From assembly GCF_000764185.1 (NCBI RefSeq), contig NZ_JQEC01000001.1:1-53444 (forward strand): DNA of 53,444 nt. Reading direction: 5' to 3'. This DNA comes from Colwellia psychrerythraea (GTDB lineage Bacteria; Pseudomonadota; Gammaproteobacteria; Enterobacterales; Alteromonadaceae). The notes below the pieces were generated by a model. That model was given only the letters and a program-made list of their open reading frames with translations. It was not told the origin of the DNA and made no database searches. Shown one piece after another: positions 30,302 through 39,470 of the stretch (the stretch's first letter is position 1; every line of letters begins with the position of its first letter). Made by a program: the position numbers and the translations under genes.

Positions 30302-31288
30302 TTACTGGTAGATAGCCAATACTGTATAAACACAATAAATAAGCAGTAATAATATTGCTGTTATTCTGCTTATGTTTTCTTTGGATACAAACCAAAAGGT
30401 TATGCTGAGTAGCGCCGCGGCTAAGACATTAAATAACACCGCTTGATTGAGAGAAAAGTCTAATGGTACCGGTTGAATGGTGGCGGTAATACCTAAGGTG
30501 AAGAAAACGTTAAATATATTTGAGCCGATAATATTACCTAAAATTAGCGCAGTGCTTTTGCTGCGCAGCGCCACTAAACTGGCAATTAATTCAGGCATTG
30601 AAGTACCAGGACCAACTATCAATAAACCGATTAAACGGTTAGACAATCCCAAAAGTTGCGCAATTTTCTCCGCCGAGCTAACGATTAACTCGCCACCTAA
30701 CACTAAGCCGACCAAACCAGAAATAACGTAGAAAAAAGCCTTAAAAGAGGAAGAGTCGTTATCACTCTCTAGGGCTTGATGATGATGTTTATGCAAAGGT
30801 TGCTTATGGGAAGCGCCTTGTTTGACCTCCAGTAAAGTGTAATAAACATAAATACAAAAAAAGCATAAGAAAATTAGCGCATGGCTCATCATGATCTGAT
30901 GATAGTTTATATGGTCTAAAAACAGCTGATTGCCACAGACCGCTATCATCAATGCAGCAATTAAATTATAGGGAGCATCTTTAATTCTGACATCGCTATT
31001 AATAACTAATCGGCCAGATAAACCGAGTAAACCTAAAGTTACGCAGGTATTAAATAAATTACTGCCTAAAATGTTAGCGATAGCTAAATCAGTATTTCCA
31101 TCAAGAGCAGCTTGAATATTAACGGCAAATTCTGGCAAGGATGTGCCAAAGCCAATAATAAAAGCGCCAATAATAAATTCAGGAATTGCAAATCGTTTGG
31201 CAATGCTAATAGCGCCAGTAACGAGGATTTTTGCTGAAAAAACAGCTAATATAATAGCGACAATTAAGACACCGGCTTGCATTAACAT
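30302..31288 (-). CDS. CaCA-family sodium/calcium antiporter (YrbG-like)
   Basis: 328-aa inner-membrane exchanger with about ten helices in two inverted halves. The alpha repeats are plain: GFGTSLPEFAVNIQAAL...ANILGSNLFNT and GPGTSMPELIASLVAL...GNIIGSNIFNV, carrying the cation-binding Glu residues. The halves are joined by a His-rich cytoplasmic loop (HKQPLHKHHHQAL). It converges with the PafA-like gene, with only 27 bp between stops, and diverges from the ABC exporter. Confidence 0.9.
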   Translation of the reverse strand: MLMQAGVLIVAIILAVFSAKILVTGAISIAKRFAIPEFIIGAFIIGFGTSLPEFAVNIQAALDGNTDLAIANILGSNLFNTCVTLGLLGLSGRLVINSDVRIKDAPYNLIAALMIAVCGNQLFLDHINYHQIMMSHALIFLCFFCIYVYYTLLEVKQGASHKQPLHKHHHQALESDNDSSSFKAFFYVISGLVGLVLGGELIVSSAEKIAQLLGLSNRLIGLLIVGPGTSMPELIASLVALRSKSTALILGNIIGSNIFNVFFTLGITATIQPVPLDFSLNQAVLFNVLAAALLSITFWFVSKENISRITAILLLLIYCVYTVLAIYQ

Positions 31289-31508
31289 TTCTAATCCTTA
31301 GAAAATTATTACGGATGTGTTTTATGTTAACTTAAACTTACTCGACGTTTAAGCTAAGGAACTTTTAATAGTTTGAATTTTAAGGAGGAAAGGCCTTACA
31401 AAGCAAGATATATTACACAAATATTAGGTTATATTGCCTTTATATTTTATCATAGCCTTTTCATTTCGAAGCTCTTTATTCATAAGCTTTTCATTCATAA
31501 GGTAGTCT

Positions 31509-33320
31509 ATGCGCCCCTCTAGTTATCCCGAACAAGAAGTTAGCTCAATAAATTGGCAAGCTTTTAAACTTATTTTACCTTATCTTTTTGAGTATAAAAA
31601 ACGTATAGCTTTTGCTCTGTTGTGTTTAATCTTCACTAAAGTTGCCAGTGTCTATTTACCTTTTATCCTCAAAGATATTGTCGATACCTTAGATGCTAAT
31701 AGCGCCGATAAGCAAAATTCGGCATTGGTGATAGTACCTTTAGCCTTAGTCGCGGCTTATGGTTTAGTCCGCTTGTCGATAGTGGTTTTTGCAGAGGTAA
31801 GAGATACACTATTTGGTCGAGTTACAGAGCGTGCGATTCGGCGTATCGGTCTAAAGGTATTTCGTCACCTACATGCCCTTGATTTAGATTTTCATTTAAA
31901 TAGACAAACGGGCGGTTTGTCTCGTGATATTGACCGTGGCACTTCCGGTATTAATTTTTTAATGCGCTTTATGGTCTTTAATATTGTTCCCACTTTGCTT
32001 GAAATAGTGATGGTGGTGACTATTTTATTTGTTAACTACGGCATATGGTTTGCGGTAATCACTTTAGCCTCGATTATCACCTACATAGCCTATTCTGTTG
32101 CAGTTACTGAACTGCGCACACGTTATGTTCGCGCGGCTAATCAAGCTGACTCATCAAGTAATACTCGTGCTATTGATAGTTTACTTAATTATGAAACGGT
32201 AAAATATTTCACTAATGAAGAGTATGAAGCACAGGCTTATGATAAGCAGTTGTCAACTTGGGAACAGGCTAAAATTAAAAACCGATTATCGCTATTTGCT
32301 TTAAACGGCGGTCAAGCATTTATTATCGCCTTAGCGATGACAGGCATGTTGGCACTTGCTGCTAGTGAAGTTGCTGAAGGTAATATGACTCTTGGCGATT
32401 TTGTACTTATCAATGCCTTTATGATGCAATTGTTTATGCCGCTTAATTTTTTAGGTTTTGTTTATCGAGAGATTAAAGGCTCACTAGCAAATATTGAAAA
32501 TTTATTTGGGTTACTTGCTAAAACCCCGAAGGTACAAGATGTTCCGGATGCCGCAGAATTAAGCTTGGCAGAGCATGGTGGTAACACCGAAAACCAAGCT
32601 AATATTAGCTTTAATAATATTAAGTTCTCCTACAATAAAAAGCGGCCAATTATTAAGGGTATTTCTTTTAAAGTGAATGCCGGTGAAAAAGTAGCTGTTG
32701 TTGGACAAAGTGGCTCGGGAAAATCGACCTTAGTAAAATTATTATTTCGCTTTTATGATGTTAACTCGGGTGATATTAATATTAACGGACAAGATATTAG
32801 TCAGGTGAGTCAACATTCACTCAGATCGCATATTGGTATTGTGCCGCAAGATACGGTGCTTTTTAACGATAGCTTATTTAATAATGTTCAATATGGTTGT
32901 CCCACAGCAAGTGAAGAAGAAGTATTAAAAGCCATTGAACTCGCGCACTTATCAGAATTTATTGCCAGTTTGCCCGAGGGCTTAGAGACAGTGGTTGGTG
33001 AGCGAGGCTTGAAGCTTTCTGGTGGTGAAAAACAGCGAGTTGCCATCGCGCGTACTATTTTGAAAAACCCACAGATATTGGTTTTTGATGAAGCAACATC
33101 ATCACTGGATAGCCAATCTGAGCAAGCTATATTAACGGCAATAAATGAAGTTGCTAAAAATAGGACTAGCCTTGTCATTGCCCATCGTCTGTCGACCATC
33201 ATTGATAGTGATAACATTATTGTTATGAGTCATGGTGAAATAGTAGAGCAGGGTAACCATCAGCAATTACTCGCGTTGCACGGGCAATACAGTAAAATGT
33301 GGCAGTTGCAGCAATCCTAA
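31509..33320 (+). CDS. ABC exporter of the ATM1/HMT type (fused permease and ATPase)
   Basis: 603 aa. An N-terminal six-helix transmembrane domain (about residues 20-330) is followed by an ATPase domain with Walker A GQSGSGKSTL, Q-loop VPQDTVLFND, signature LSGGEKQRVAIARTI, Walker B ILVFDEATSSLD and H-loop AHRLS. The motif NYETVKYFTNEEYEAQAYDK is characteristic of Atm1-like transporters of glutathione-linked iron-sulfur or metal compounds. It acts as a homodimer in the inner membrane. A DUF1415 gene follows after 39 bp, probably cotranscribed. Confidence 0.92.
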   Translation: MRPSSYPEQEVSSINWQAFKLILPYLFEYKKRIAFALLCLIFTKVASVYLPFILKDIVDTLDANSADKQNSALVIVPLALVAAYGLVRLSIVVFAEVRDTLFGRVTERAIRRIGLKVFRHLHALDLDFHLNRQTGGLSRDIDRGTSGINFLMRFMVFNIVPTLLEIVMVVTILFVNYGIWFAVITLASIITYIAYSVAVTELRTRYVRAANQADSSSNTRAIDSLLNYETVKYFTNEEYEAQAYDKQLSTWEQAKIKNRLSLFALNGGQAFIIALAMTGMLALAASEVAEGNMTLGDFVLINAFMMQLFMPLNFLGFVYREIKGSLANIENLFGLLAKTPKVQDVPDAAELSLAEHGGNTENQANISFNNIKFSYNKKRPIIKGISFKVNAGEKVAVVGQSGSGKSTLVKLLFRFYDVNSGDININGQDISQVSQHSLRSHIGIVPQDTVLFNDSLFNNVQYGCPTASEEEVLKAIELAHLSEFIASLPEGLETVVGERGLKLSGGEKQRVAIARTILKNPQILVFDEATSSLDSQSEQAILTAINEVAKNRTSLVIAHRLSTIIDSDNIIVMSHGEIVEQGNHQQLLALHGQYSKMWQLQQS

Positions 33321-33359
33321 ATCAATACTAAAAATCAGGCTAAAACTAGAGTTTGAATT

Positions 33360-33977
33360 ATGAATAAAGAAAATAAGCAAAACGCAGAGCAGAAAAAAGA
33401 AGCCAAACAAATACTCACTGAGCAAGAATCAGCAGAAGTTAGTGCCACTAAACAATGGTTAGAAGAAATCATTATAGGTTTAAATTTTTGCCCTTTTGCG
33501 AAAAAAGAATTTGTTAATAATACCATTCGTTACCATCAATCTGAACTTGAGCAAGTTAAACCAGCCCTAAAAGAGTTGATTGAACAGTGTCATTATTTAC
33601 AACAGCATGACGATATTGAAACCACTTTAATCATCTTTACTGAGGGTTTTCGCAGTTTTGAACGTTATCTAGACTTAGTTGATTTTGCTAACGACTTACT
33701 TATTGATTCAGGTTTTGAGGGGGTATTTCAACTGGCAACTATGCATCCTGAATATTGTTTTGCTGACGATGACTTTGATGATGCCAGTAATTTCACCAAC
33801 CGCTCACCTTACCCCATGCTGCATCTTATTCGTGAAGCGAGTATGGCAAGAGTATTAGCTGTATATAAAGAGCCTGAACAAATACCAGAAGCTAACATGG
33901 CTTTAGCAGAGAAAAAAGGCAGTAATTACTTTCAAAGTGTACTGAGTAGAATTCATAAAGCTCACCCTCAAATATAA
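33360..33977 (+). CDS. DUF1415 family protein
   Basis: 205 aa, cytoplasmic. It begins with a Lys/Glu/Gln-rich segment, then the conserved IGLNFCPFAKKEFVNNTIRY, FTEGFRSFERYLD, GVFQLATMHPEYCFAD and NRSPYPMLHLIREASMARVL motifs of DUF1415. The function is unknown. The invariant NFCPFA and HP/NRSPYP motifs look like an active or metal site, but none has been proven to my knowledge. Lies just downstream of the ABC exporter. Confidence 0.87.
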   Translation: MNKENKQNAEQKKEAKQILTEQESAEVSATKQWLEEIIIGLNFCPFAKKEFVNNTIRYHQSELEQVKPALKELIEQCHYLQQHDDIETTLIIFTEGFRSFERYLDLVDFANDLLIDSGFEGVFQLATMHPEYCFADDDFDDASNFTNRSPYPMLHLIREASMARVLAVYKEPEQIPEANMALAEKKGSNYFQSVLSRIHKAHPQI

Positions 33978-34130
33978 TAATTTATATTAACAATCCTTTG
34001 GCGATAACATTGTTAAGTAACTGCTGAATAGTTAACCAATCAACACGATAAATTACATTCTATTAACGGCTCTGTCTGATTAAAACTTATACACTGTTTA
34101 CTTATGATTCAGCAAGTTTGAGGTTAGCAT

Positions 34131-34229
34131 ATGAGAACCAGTTATCGTGGTAAAGAATATAACTTTAATGGTTTTGAAGAGCTTTGGGCCTTTTACCGAC
34201 GTATTTTAGTACAGCAATCTCATCGCTAA
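34131..34229 (+). CDS. Conserved-looking 32-aa small protein
   Basis: ATG frame of 32 codons (MRTSYRGKEYNFNGFEELWA, then FYRRILVQQSHR) with TTGAGG seven bases before the start. It is basic and aromatic-rich with no membrane segment. Its strong ribosome site and non-random composition favour a real gene. It sits in an otherwise empty 380-bp spacer (33978-34357) between the DUF1415 and LysE-type genes. I do not know a function. Confidence 0.5.
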   Translation: MRTSYRGKEYNFNGFEELWAFYRRILVQQSHR

Positions 34230-34357
34230 AAGCTTGCTAGTGGTTTGAGAGTAGCTAATTGCTTACAGAGGGAACTCGGCCTTTTACTAGGTTAATATCG
34301 CTTTATTGTATTTGTGAGTTAACATAAGGAACTTTTCATAAATCCCTTTGTTGTAAT

Positions 34358-35044
34358 ATGCCTGTTTTTGAACAATTTTTACTTATTGCTATGGTACATT
34401 TTTTTGCCGTAGCCAGCCCCGGCCCTGACTTTGCGCTAATTCTAAAGCAAAGTATTCGTTATAATCGACGTATCGCAATCTATACAAGCTTCGGCATTGC
34501 CGCAGGCATTGTTGTGCATGTAACCTATTCTTTAGTTGGTATAGGTTTATTAATTGCTAGCGATGAGCGACTATTTAACGCATTAAAATATATTGCCGCG
34601 AGTTATTTTTGTTATATTGCATGGCATTGTCTTAGAGCTAAGAAGCCAGATAATAACATACTCACATCAACAAACATGGCTACTGATCAAAATGAAACTT
34701 CAGCCAGTAGTGAAGTAAAAGTCGATTCTGTTACCAATACTCCGTCGGCGAAAAAAGCTTTCCTTAACGGCTTTTTAATTAATGCATTAAATGTCAAAGC
34801 GACGTTATTTTTTGTTAGTTTATTTTCTGTGGTAATTGCCCCTGAAACATTATTGAGCATTAAAATTGCCTATGGTGCCTATTTAGTTGCGGCAACAGCA
34901 GCGTGGTTTTGTTTCCTCTCTTATATGCTTACCCAAGAAAAAGTGCGTTATGTTTTGCAGCGTAAAGGTTATATTCTTGATCGCGTTATGGGAGTGATAT
35001 TATTGATATTAGCAATTCAGCTAGTGCTTAGTGATTTAAGTTAG
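34358..35044 (+). CDS. LysE/RhtB-family amino-acid exporter
   Basis: 228-aa inner-membrane protein with the family signature ASPGPDFALILKQSIRYNRR at the start and about six helices. A hydrophilic insert (about residues 105-140, NNILTSTNMATDQNETSASS) separates the two halves and is longer than in typical RhtB proteins. The substrate cannot be predicted; relatives export homoserine, threonine, lysine or other small solutes. It appears to stand alone. Confidence 0.88.
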   Translation: MPVFEQFLLIAMVHFFAVASPGPDFALILKQSIRYNRRIAIYTSFGIAAGIVVHVTYSLVGIGLLIASDERLFNALKYIAASYFCYIAWHCLRAKKPDNNILTSTNMATDQNETSASSEVKVDSVTNTPSAKKAFLNGFLINALNVKATLFFVSLFSVVIAPETLLSIKIAYGAYLVAATAAWFCFLSYMLTQEKVRYVLQRKGYILDRVMGVILLILAIQLVLSDLS

Positions 35045-35153
35045 TTTGCCATTATGGTTAATATGCTAGAGAATATTTAGCTATGAGCAATCTATTAGCA
35101 TTTCCAGTATAATAGCCAGTAAATCTAGTATTCAAGTATTAAAAGGGTTAGCT

Positions 35154-35996
35154 TTGCCAGAAAAAAATATAATCTCCTCCATTGGTGGTAGTGTTGAACG
35201 TGCTGTAAAAGGCGAATACTCAATTGATGTGAAAGCTGTGTTAACTGAAGCGTGGCAGCACACATTGCAATCGAGAATGTCGATTAACCTCGGGCTGTTT
35301 TTTGTTTTGATTTTCGGCATGATAGTGTCGTTGATTACCAGTAGTTTTTTTGGTGGCATTGAGCTTGTTATTAAAGAAGCGCAAAACGCTGGTTCACCAG
35401 CATTGCAATTGATTAATGTCATTGTGACTATTGCGGTATGGCCATTTATTGCTGGCATAGAAATGATGGGCGTTTTTCACGCGATTAACAAACCGACACA
35501 AAGTAAAATGGTATTTTCTTTTCTAAATCGTGGCAGCTGGGTTGCTTTATGTGCTTTGTTAACGTCGGTATTGATTAGTATTGGCTTTCAATTATTCATT
35601 ATTCCAGGTTTACTGTTAGCGGTTTTACTGTCATTAACTATACCATTGGTAGTAGAAAAAAAATTCACCCCAGTACAAGCGATTGTCTTATCTGTTAAAG
35701 CATTACGTTTTAAAGTTCTGCCTTTATTAGCCATATATTCAGTCTTATTTATGTCATTAATCTCGCTAATAATTCCTATTGTTTTATTAATGGAATCGAG
35801 TTTAGCGCCTGTGGCCATTATGGTGTTTTTATTTGGCTTATCTTATTTAATACCCTGGTATTACAACGTTAAAGGTGTGTTGTACCGTGAAATATTTGGT
35901 GTTTATGCCGATGAAAATACTCCGAGCATAGACTTAACCAATACCAGCAATAAAGACTCTGAACATAGTGGCTCAGATGATACTTTTTCAGCTTAA
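35154..35996 (+). CDS. Polytopic membrane protein of unknown function
   Basis: 280 aa with about six membrane segments, such as NLGLFFVLIFGMIVSLITSS, LQLINVIVTIAVWPFIAGIE and VLPLLAIYSVLFMSLISLII, and a polar C-terminal tail. The start is a TTG with AAAAGGG six bases upstream; the next ATG would lose 40 residues including conserved-looking sequence. The layout recalls YciC-like or GDPD-anchor membrane proteins, but no motif settles it. The Bax-like gene follows after 25 bp, suggesting an operon. Confidence 0.72.
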   Translation: MPEKNIISSIGGSVERAVKGEYSIDVKAVLTEAWQHTLQSRMSINLGLFFVLIFGMIVSLITSSFFGGIELVIKEAQNAGSPALQLINVIVTIAVWPFIAGIEMMGVFHAINKPTQSKMVFSFLNRGSWVALCALLTSVLISIGFQLFIIPGLLLAVLLSLTIPLVVEKKFTPVQAIVLSVKALRFKVLPLLAIYSVLFMSLISLIIPIVLLMESSLAPVAIMVFLFGLSYLIPWYYNVKGVLYREIFGVYADENTPSIDLTNTSNKDSEHSGSDDTFSA

Positions 35997-36021
35997 TTTT
36001 CATCATAAATAAGGAGTATTT

Positions 36022-36900
36022 ATGAAAATAATATTTTTAGTACGTGTTTTATTATGTTTTGCACTAGTTATTGCTATTGCAGCGCCCTTTACTTTTTTAG
36101 TACCTAAGCCATTGATGATAATCGAAGAAACTATCGCTGAAGCTGTCGCCGAAAAAGTTGTAGTTCCTGTTGTTGAAAAAGTTAAGGTAATAGAAAAACC
36201 ACTACACCAAGTGAATTTACCCGATTTTGCCGCCATTTATGATATTCCAACAAAAAAACGTCAATTTTTTGCTTTCATTAGGCCTGCAATTGAAGCCAAA
36301 AATAATGAGTTAGCACAGGATAGAACTAAACTTGCCTATTGGCATGAGCAAATCTCAATAGGCTTAGGTCTGACCGATGAAGAGCAAGCTTCACTGCAAA
36401 TCCTTATTAATACTTACCGTATTAATAAAAAAGCTTCAACTTTACAGCAAATAAATGATTTGATGGTACGTGTTGATATTATCCCAACTTCGTTGGTGTT
36501 GGTACAAGCCGCTAATGAGTCTGCTTGGGGTACATCACGCTTTGCGCGCATCGGTTTAAACTTCTTTGGTATTTGGTGTTACAGAACTGGCTGCGGTATG
36601 GTACCCGGTGGACGTAATACTGGGGCTAAACATGAAGTTGCGGCATTTCAAAGTGTTGATGCAGCTGTATCTGGATATTTTAATAATATTAACAAACATA
36701 ATGCTTATCACGTTTTTAGAACCATTAGAGCTGAACTAAGAGCACAAGATCAACCACTTTCATCTGAAATATTAGCAACGGGCTTATTACCTTATTCTGA
36801 ACGAGGCGCACAATACGTATTAGATATTACAGATATGTTACGCCATAACAGACGTTATTTTGTAGAGCCAACTGATCTACAGGCTGCTTTAGCGGATTAA
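36022..36900 (+). CDS. Bax-like glucosaminidase-domain protein
   Basis: 292 aa with an N-terminal signal anchor (LLCFALVIAIAAPFTFLV), a Glu/Val/Lys-rich linker, then a glucosaminidase domain like E. coli Bax: VLVQAANESAWGTSRFARIG with the probable catalytic Glu, NFFGIWCYRTGCGMVPGGR, and AAFQSVDAAVSGYFNNINKH. It probably cuts peptidoglycan between N-acetylglucosamine and N-acetylmuramic acid, at the inner-membrane face of the periplasm. A perfect terminator follows. Confidence 0.88.
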   Translation: MKIIFLVRVLLCFALVIAIAAPFTFLVPKPLMIIEETIAEAVAEKVVVPVVEKVKVIEKPLHQVNLPDFAAIYDIPTKKRQFFAFIRPAIEAKNNELAQDRTKLAYWHEQISIGLGLTDEEQASLQILINTYRINKKASTLQQINDLMVRVDIIPTSLVLVQAANESAWGTSRFARIGLNFFGIWCYRTGCGMVPGGRNTGAKHEVAAFQSVDAAVSGYFNNINKHNAYHVFRTIRAELRAQDQPLSSEILATGLLPYSERGAQYVLDITDMLRHNRRYFVEPTDLQAALAD

Positions 36901-36942
36901 CGTTTAACGTTATTTACTGGTTTAGGTATATTAAATAGATAA

Positions 36943-36977
36943 AAAAACGGCCAATGTTATTAACATTGGCCGTTTTT
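36943..36977. terminator. Bidirectional terminator between bax-like gene and ttcA
   Basis: A near-continuous palindrome of 17-bp arms (AAAAACGGCCAATGTTA and its complement around one T) gives a stem flanked by A and T runs. It lies between convergent genes. Confidence 0.9.
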
Positions 36978-37067
36978 ATTAGCTGAAGTAAAACCAATAA
37001 GACTAACTAAGTGCTCACTTCATTAGTTTTGTTGGTTTTAGCTACATCTACTCATCCAGAGTTCAGG

Positions 37068-38012
37068 TTACTTAACTTCAATAATATTGAGTTGCTGCTC
37101 ATCATTACTATAGTTTTTAGTCGATAAATCTTTTGGCGTTTCAATGGCAACTTCATCAAATGCGGTGTCACCACCGTTAATAATGCCGGAGCTACTATTA
37201 ATTTCTTTAAAATTAAATAATTCACCGTCACATAAATGAGAAGGTACTACATTTTGCATGGCGGTAAACATCGACTCAATTCGGCCCGGAAACTGTTCTG
37301 ACCAACCATTAAGCATGTGTTTAATGTTTTGTCTTTGCATATTCGGTTGAGAGCCACACAAATTACAGGGGATAATAGGAAACTGTTTTAGTTCACTGTA
37401 TTGAATTAGTTCGCTTTCTTTACAAAAGGCTAAAGGGCGAATTACAACATGTTCACCATTGTCGGAAACAAGCTTTGCTGGCATTGCTTTCATTTTTCCG
37501 CCATAGAACATATTCAGCATTAGGGTTTCAATCATATCGTCACGATGATGTCCTAGCGCTATTTTAGTAGCGCCAATATTTTTAGCTGTTTTATATAAAA
37601 TAGCGCGACGTAATCGCGAGCATAAACTACAAGTTGTTTTACCCTCAGGCACTTTATCTTTAACAATACCGTAAGTATTTTCTTCAACAATATGATATTC
37701 AATACCGAGTTTATCGAGATACTCGGGTAAAATATGCTCAGGAAAGCCCGGTTGCTTTTGATCTAAGTTAACGGCAACAAGGTCAAAGTGGATAGGGGCA
37801 GATTCTTTTAATAGCATCAAAATACTCAGCATTGCATAACTGTCTTTGCCGCCAGATAGACACACCATCACCTTATCGCCATCTTCAATCATGTTGTATT
37901 GGGCAATAGCTTGACCAACATGACGTCTAAGTTTTTTCTCTAACTTTATAAATTGCGTCTTTTGTGTAGGTGTAAGTGTGTTTTTAGGTAAGGTTAGTGC
38001 TGCTGCAGTCAT
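37068..38012 (-). CDS. ttcA: tRNA 2-thiocytidine biosynthesis protein TtcA
   Basis: 314-aa ATP-dependent sulfurtransferase that makes 2-thiocytidine at position 32 of certain tRNAs, using an oxygen-sensitive iron-sulfur cluster. PP-loop S53-GGKDS; the cluster and catalytic cysteines are in [11 protein letters not shown] and [34 protein letters not shown] is the family's central motif. The C-terminus is slightly extended and polar. It is transcribed alone towards the shared terminator. Confidence 0.95.
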   Translation of the reverse strand: MTAAALTLPKNTLTPTQKTQFIKLEKKLRRHVGQAIAQYNMIEDGDKVMVCLSGGKDSYAMLSILMLLKESAPIHFDLVAVNLDQKQPGFPEHILPEYLDKLGIEYHIVEENTYGIVKDKVPEGKTTCSLCSRLRRAILYKTAKNIGATKIALGHHRDDMIETLMLNMFYGGKMKAMPAKLVSDNGEHVVIRPLAFCKESELIQYSELKQFPIIPCNLCGSQPNMQRQNIKHMLNGWSEQFPGRIESMFTAMQNVVPSHLCDGELFNFKEINSSSGIINGGDTAFDEVAIETPKDLSTKNYSNDEQQLNIIEVK

Positions 38013-38216
38013 GAGATTACTTTATTGATTGAAATTAACGGCGCGAATTATAGCAGTTTGAACAAAAATACCCAATGGATTACTTCTTTAAGGTATATAG
38101 GGAAAGAGTAGGTTAGTTATGGCACTGCTACTTTACTTAATATAAATTTTATTCAGTAACCGTTATATATGTTAGAATTTAACAATATTATTATTTAAAA
38201 TTATTAGGCGTATTTC

Positions 38217-38591
38217 ATGTCTGAACACTCAATTATCGACATTTGTGTTGAACCGATAGAACTTTATAAATTACTCAAAATCTCCAAAATAGTTGATGGC
38301 GGCGAAGCTAAAACCATGATCAGTGAAGGTAAGGTTTTAGTAAATAATGAAGTTGAAGTTCAAAAGCGTAAAAAAATTCGCAAGGGCGATATTATCAGCT
38401 ACAACGGTGAAACGTTTGAGGTCGCTTTTAATCCCAGCAAAAAATCAGCAGAGTTTATTAGTACTGTAGTGTCAGCGACTAAAAAATCAAAACAGAAAAA
38501 AAGAGCGAAAAGTAAAAAGCCGGTTGTTTCATCAACATCGAGTAAAAAACCATCGGCCGAACGCTCGAAAAGCAAGTCAACTTCACTTTAA
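38217..38591 (+). CDS. S4-domain RNA-binding protein (YbcJ-like) with basic tail
   Basis: 124 aa: an N-terminal S4 RNA-binding domain (IELYKLLKISKIVDGGEAKT, then EGKVLVNNEVEVQKRKKIRK, and DIISYNGETFEV), followed by about 45 residues almost all Lys, Ser, Arg, Ala and Pro. The core matches the small YbcJ/YaaA class; the basic tail should increase nonspecific RNA affinity. It is the last clear core gene before the accessory region. Confidence 0.88.
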   Translation: MSEHSIIDICVEPIELYKLLKISKIVDGGEAKTMISEGKVLVNNEVEVQKRKKIRKGDIISYNGETFEVAFNPSKKSAEFISTVVSATKKSKQKKRAKSKKPVVSSTSSKKPSAERSKSKSTSL

Positions 38592-38597
38592 TTATTA

Positions 38598-38623
38598 ATC
38601 GGGGACAATTCAATTCCCCCGAT
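38598..38623. repeat. GC-rich inverted repeat after the S4 gene
   Basis: ATCGGGG and CCCCGAT flank ACAATTCAATTC within 30 bp of the S4 stop. Possibly a terminator, or a REP-type palindrome belonging to the nearby decayed HUH transposase. Only one copy is in the window. Confidence 0.45.
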
Positions 38624-38646
38624 GTTCTTAAGGAAGGGCATAAAAT

Positions 38647-38685
38647 AGCTACAAGTTACCTGGTCATCCACGATAACTTGTAGCT
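38647..38685. repeat. Perfect 12-bp inverted repeat upstream of the transposase remnant
   Basis: AGCTACAAGTTA and TAACTTGTAGCT are separated by 15 bp; TACTTGTAG is repeated again right after. It has no T run. It may be the end of a mobile element or a hairpin recognised by the HUH transposase whose remains begin 140 bp downstream. Confidence 0.45.
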
Positions 38686-38826
38686 TACTTGTAGATAATT
38701 AAATCAACACACTAAGCTTATTTACCTTTGTTAAGTTTAGTGATTGTTAGGCCTAAGCCTCGTTCACAACAAATTAGTCTACTCGATACCCCTTTATTAT
38801 CACATTTGCAGGCGTACATGGATTGA

Positions 38827-39241
38827 AAGCGTACCTTTCAATCAGCTCAAGCTTTCTCTATTGATATTTTCGCCCATGCGGTGATGCATAATCACTTACA
38901 TATTGTCGCTACCCCAGAGTAGTCTGACTTCACCAGTATTCAACTGCGCATCAAAGCCGCTATTGAAGATGGACAACCTACCTCATTATTACCCTTTAAG
39001 GGCAATGAACACCTACAAAAACCCACCAGCATTACGTTTTTGCTGACCAGACTATTTAACACTGGTTGATGAAACAGGACGAATCCTGCGTGATGATAAA
39101 CGTGGTGCAATCAATACTAAAACTGTCCTCTAACTTTGCAGGTATCTTTACTGGCACAGTAGGCACAGCAGAGAATTTTGTGAATTTAGCGAGCATATTG
39201 AAGTGCGACGTACACATGGGGGAAGGTTAATTCAGAGCTAA
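38827..39241 (+). pseudogene. Decayed HUH (Y1, REP-associated) transposase, copy A
   Basis: Translated fragments fit a TnpA-REP-type transposase in the order expected, but broken. The first piece holds the HUH motif (AHAVMHNHLHIVATPE), then a TAG stop at 38920; the middle of the gene is missing. It resumes SDFTSIQLRIKAAIEDGQPT, shifts frame near 39055, continues DYLTLVDETGRILRDDKRGA, stops, and ends with CEFSEHIEVRRTHGG. Copy B at 50.6 kb shares these segments in the same orientation. Dead; normal function was single-strand transposition or REP spread. The stretch from 39242 to 39470 holds nothing else clear apart from the protease promoter. Confidence 0.8.
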
Positions 39242-39470
39242 ATTGCAGTAAGTATATTGTATACATGTTGTTACACTTTTGTTACAGTTAAAGATAAGTA
39301 CATAATATTTGCTAGTTGGGATGAAAGGCAATTCTGAACTTATCGTACTTTTATGTATTCATAATAATAGTTGTGAAAACTCAAAACAAACAAGAAAGTT
39401 AATAACAGTTTCCTTGAAAACTTGAGTAACTTTTTTGTTTAATAAAATAAACAACAGGACCTTTATACAA

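Noticed and set aside
39435..39470. Upstream in-frame TTG start for the S8 protease
   Set aside because: It would add 12 residues before a textbook signal peptide that begins at the ATG at 39471.
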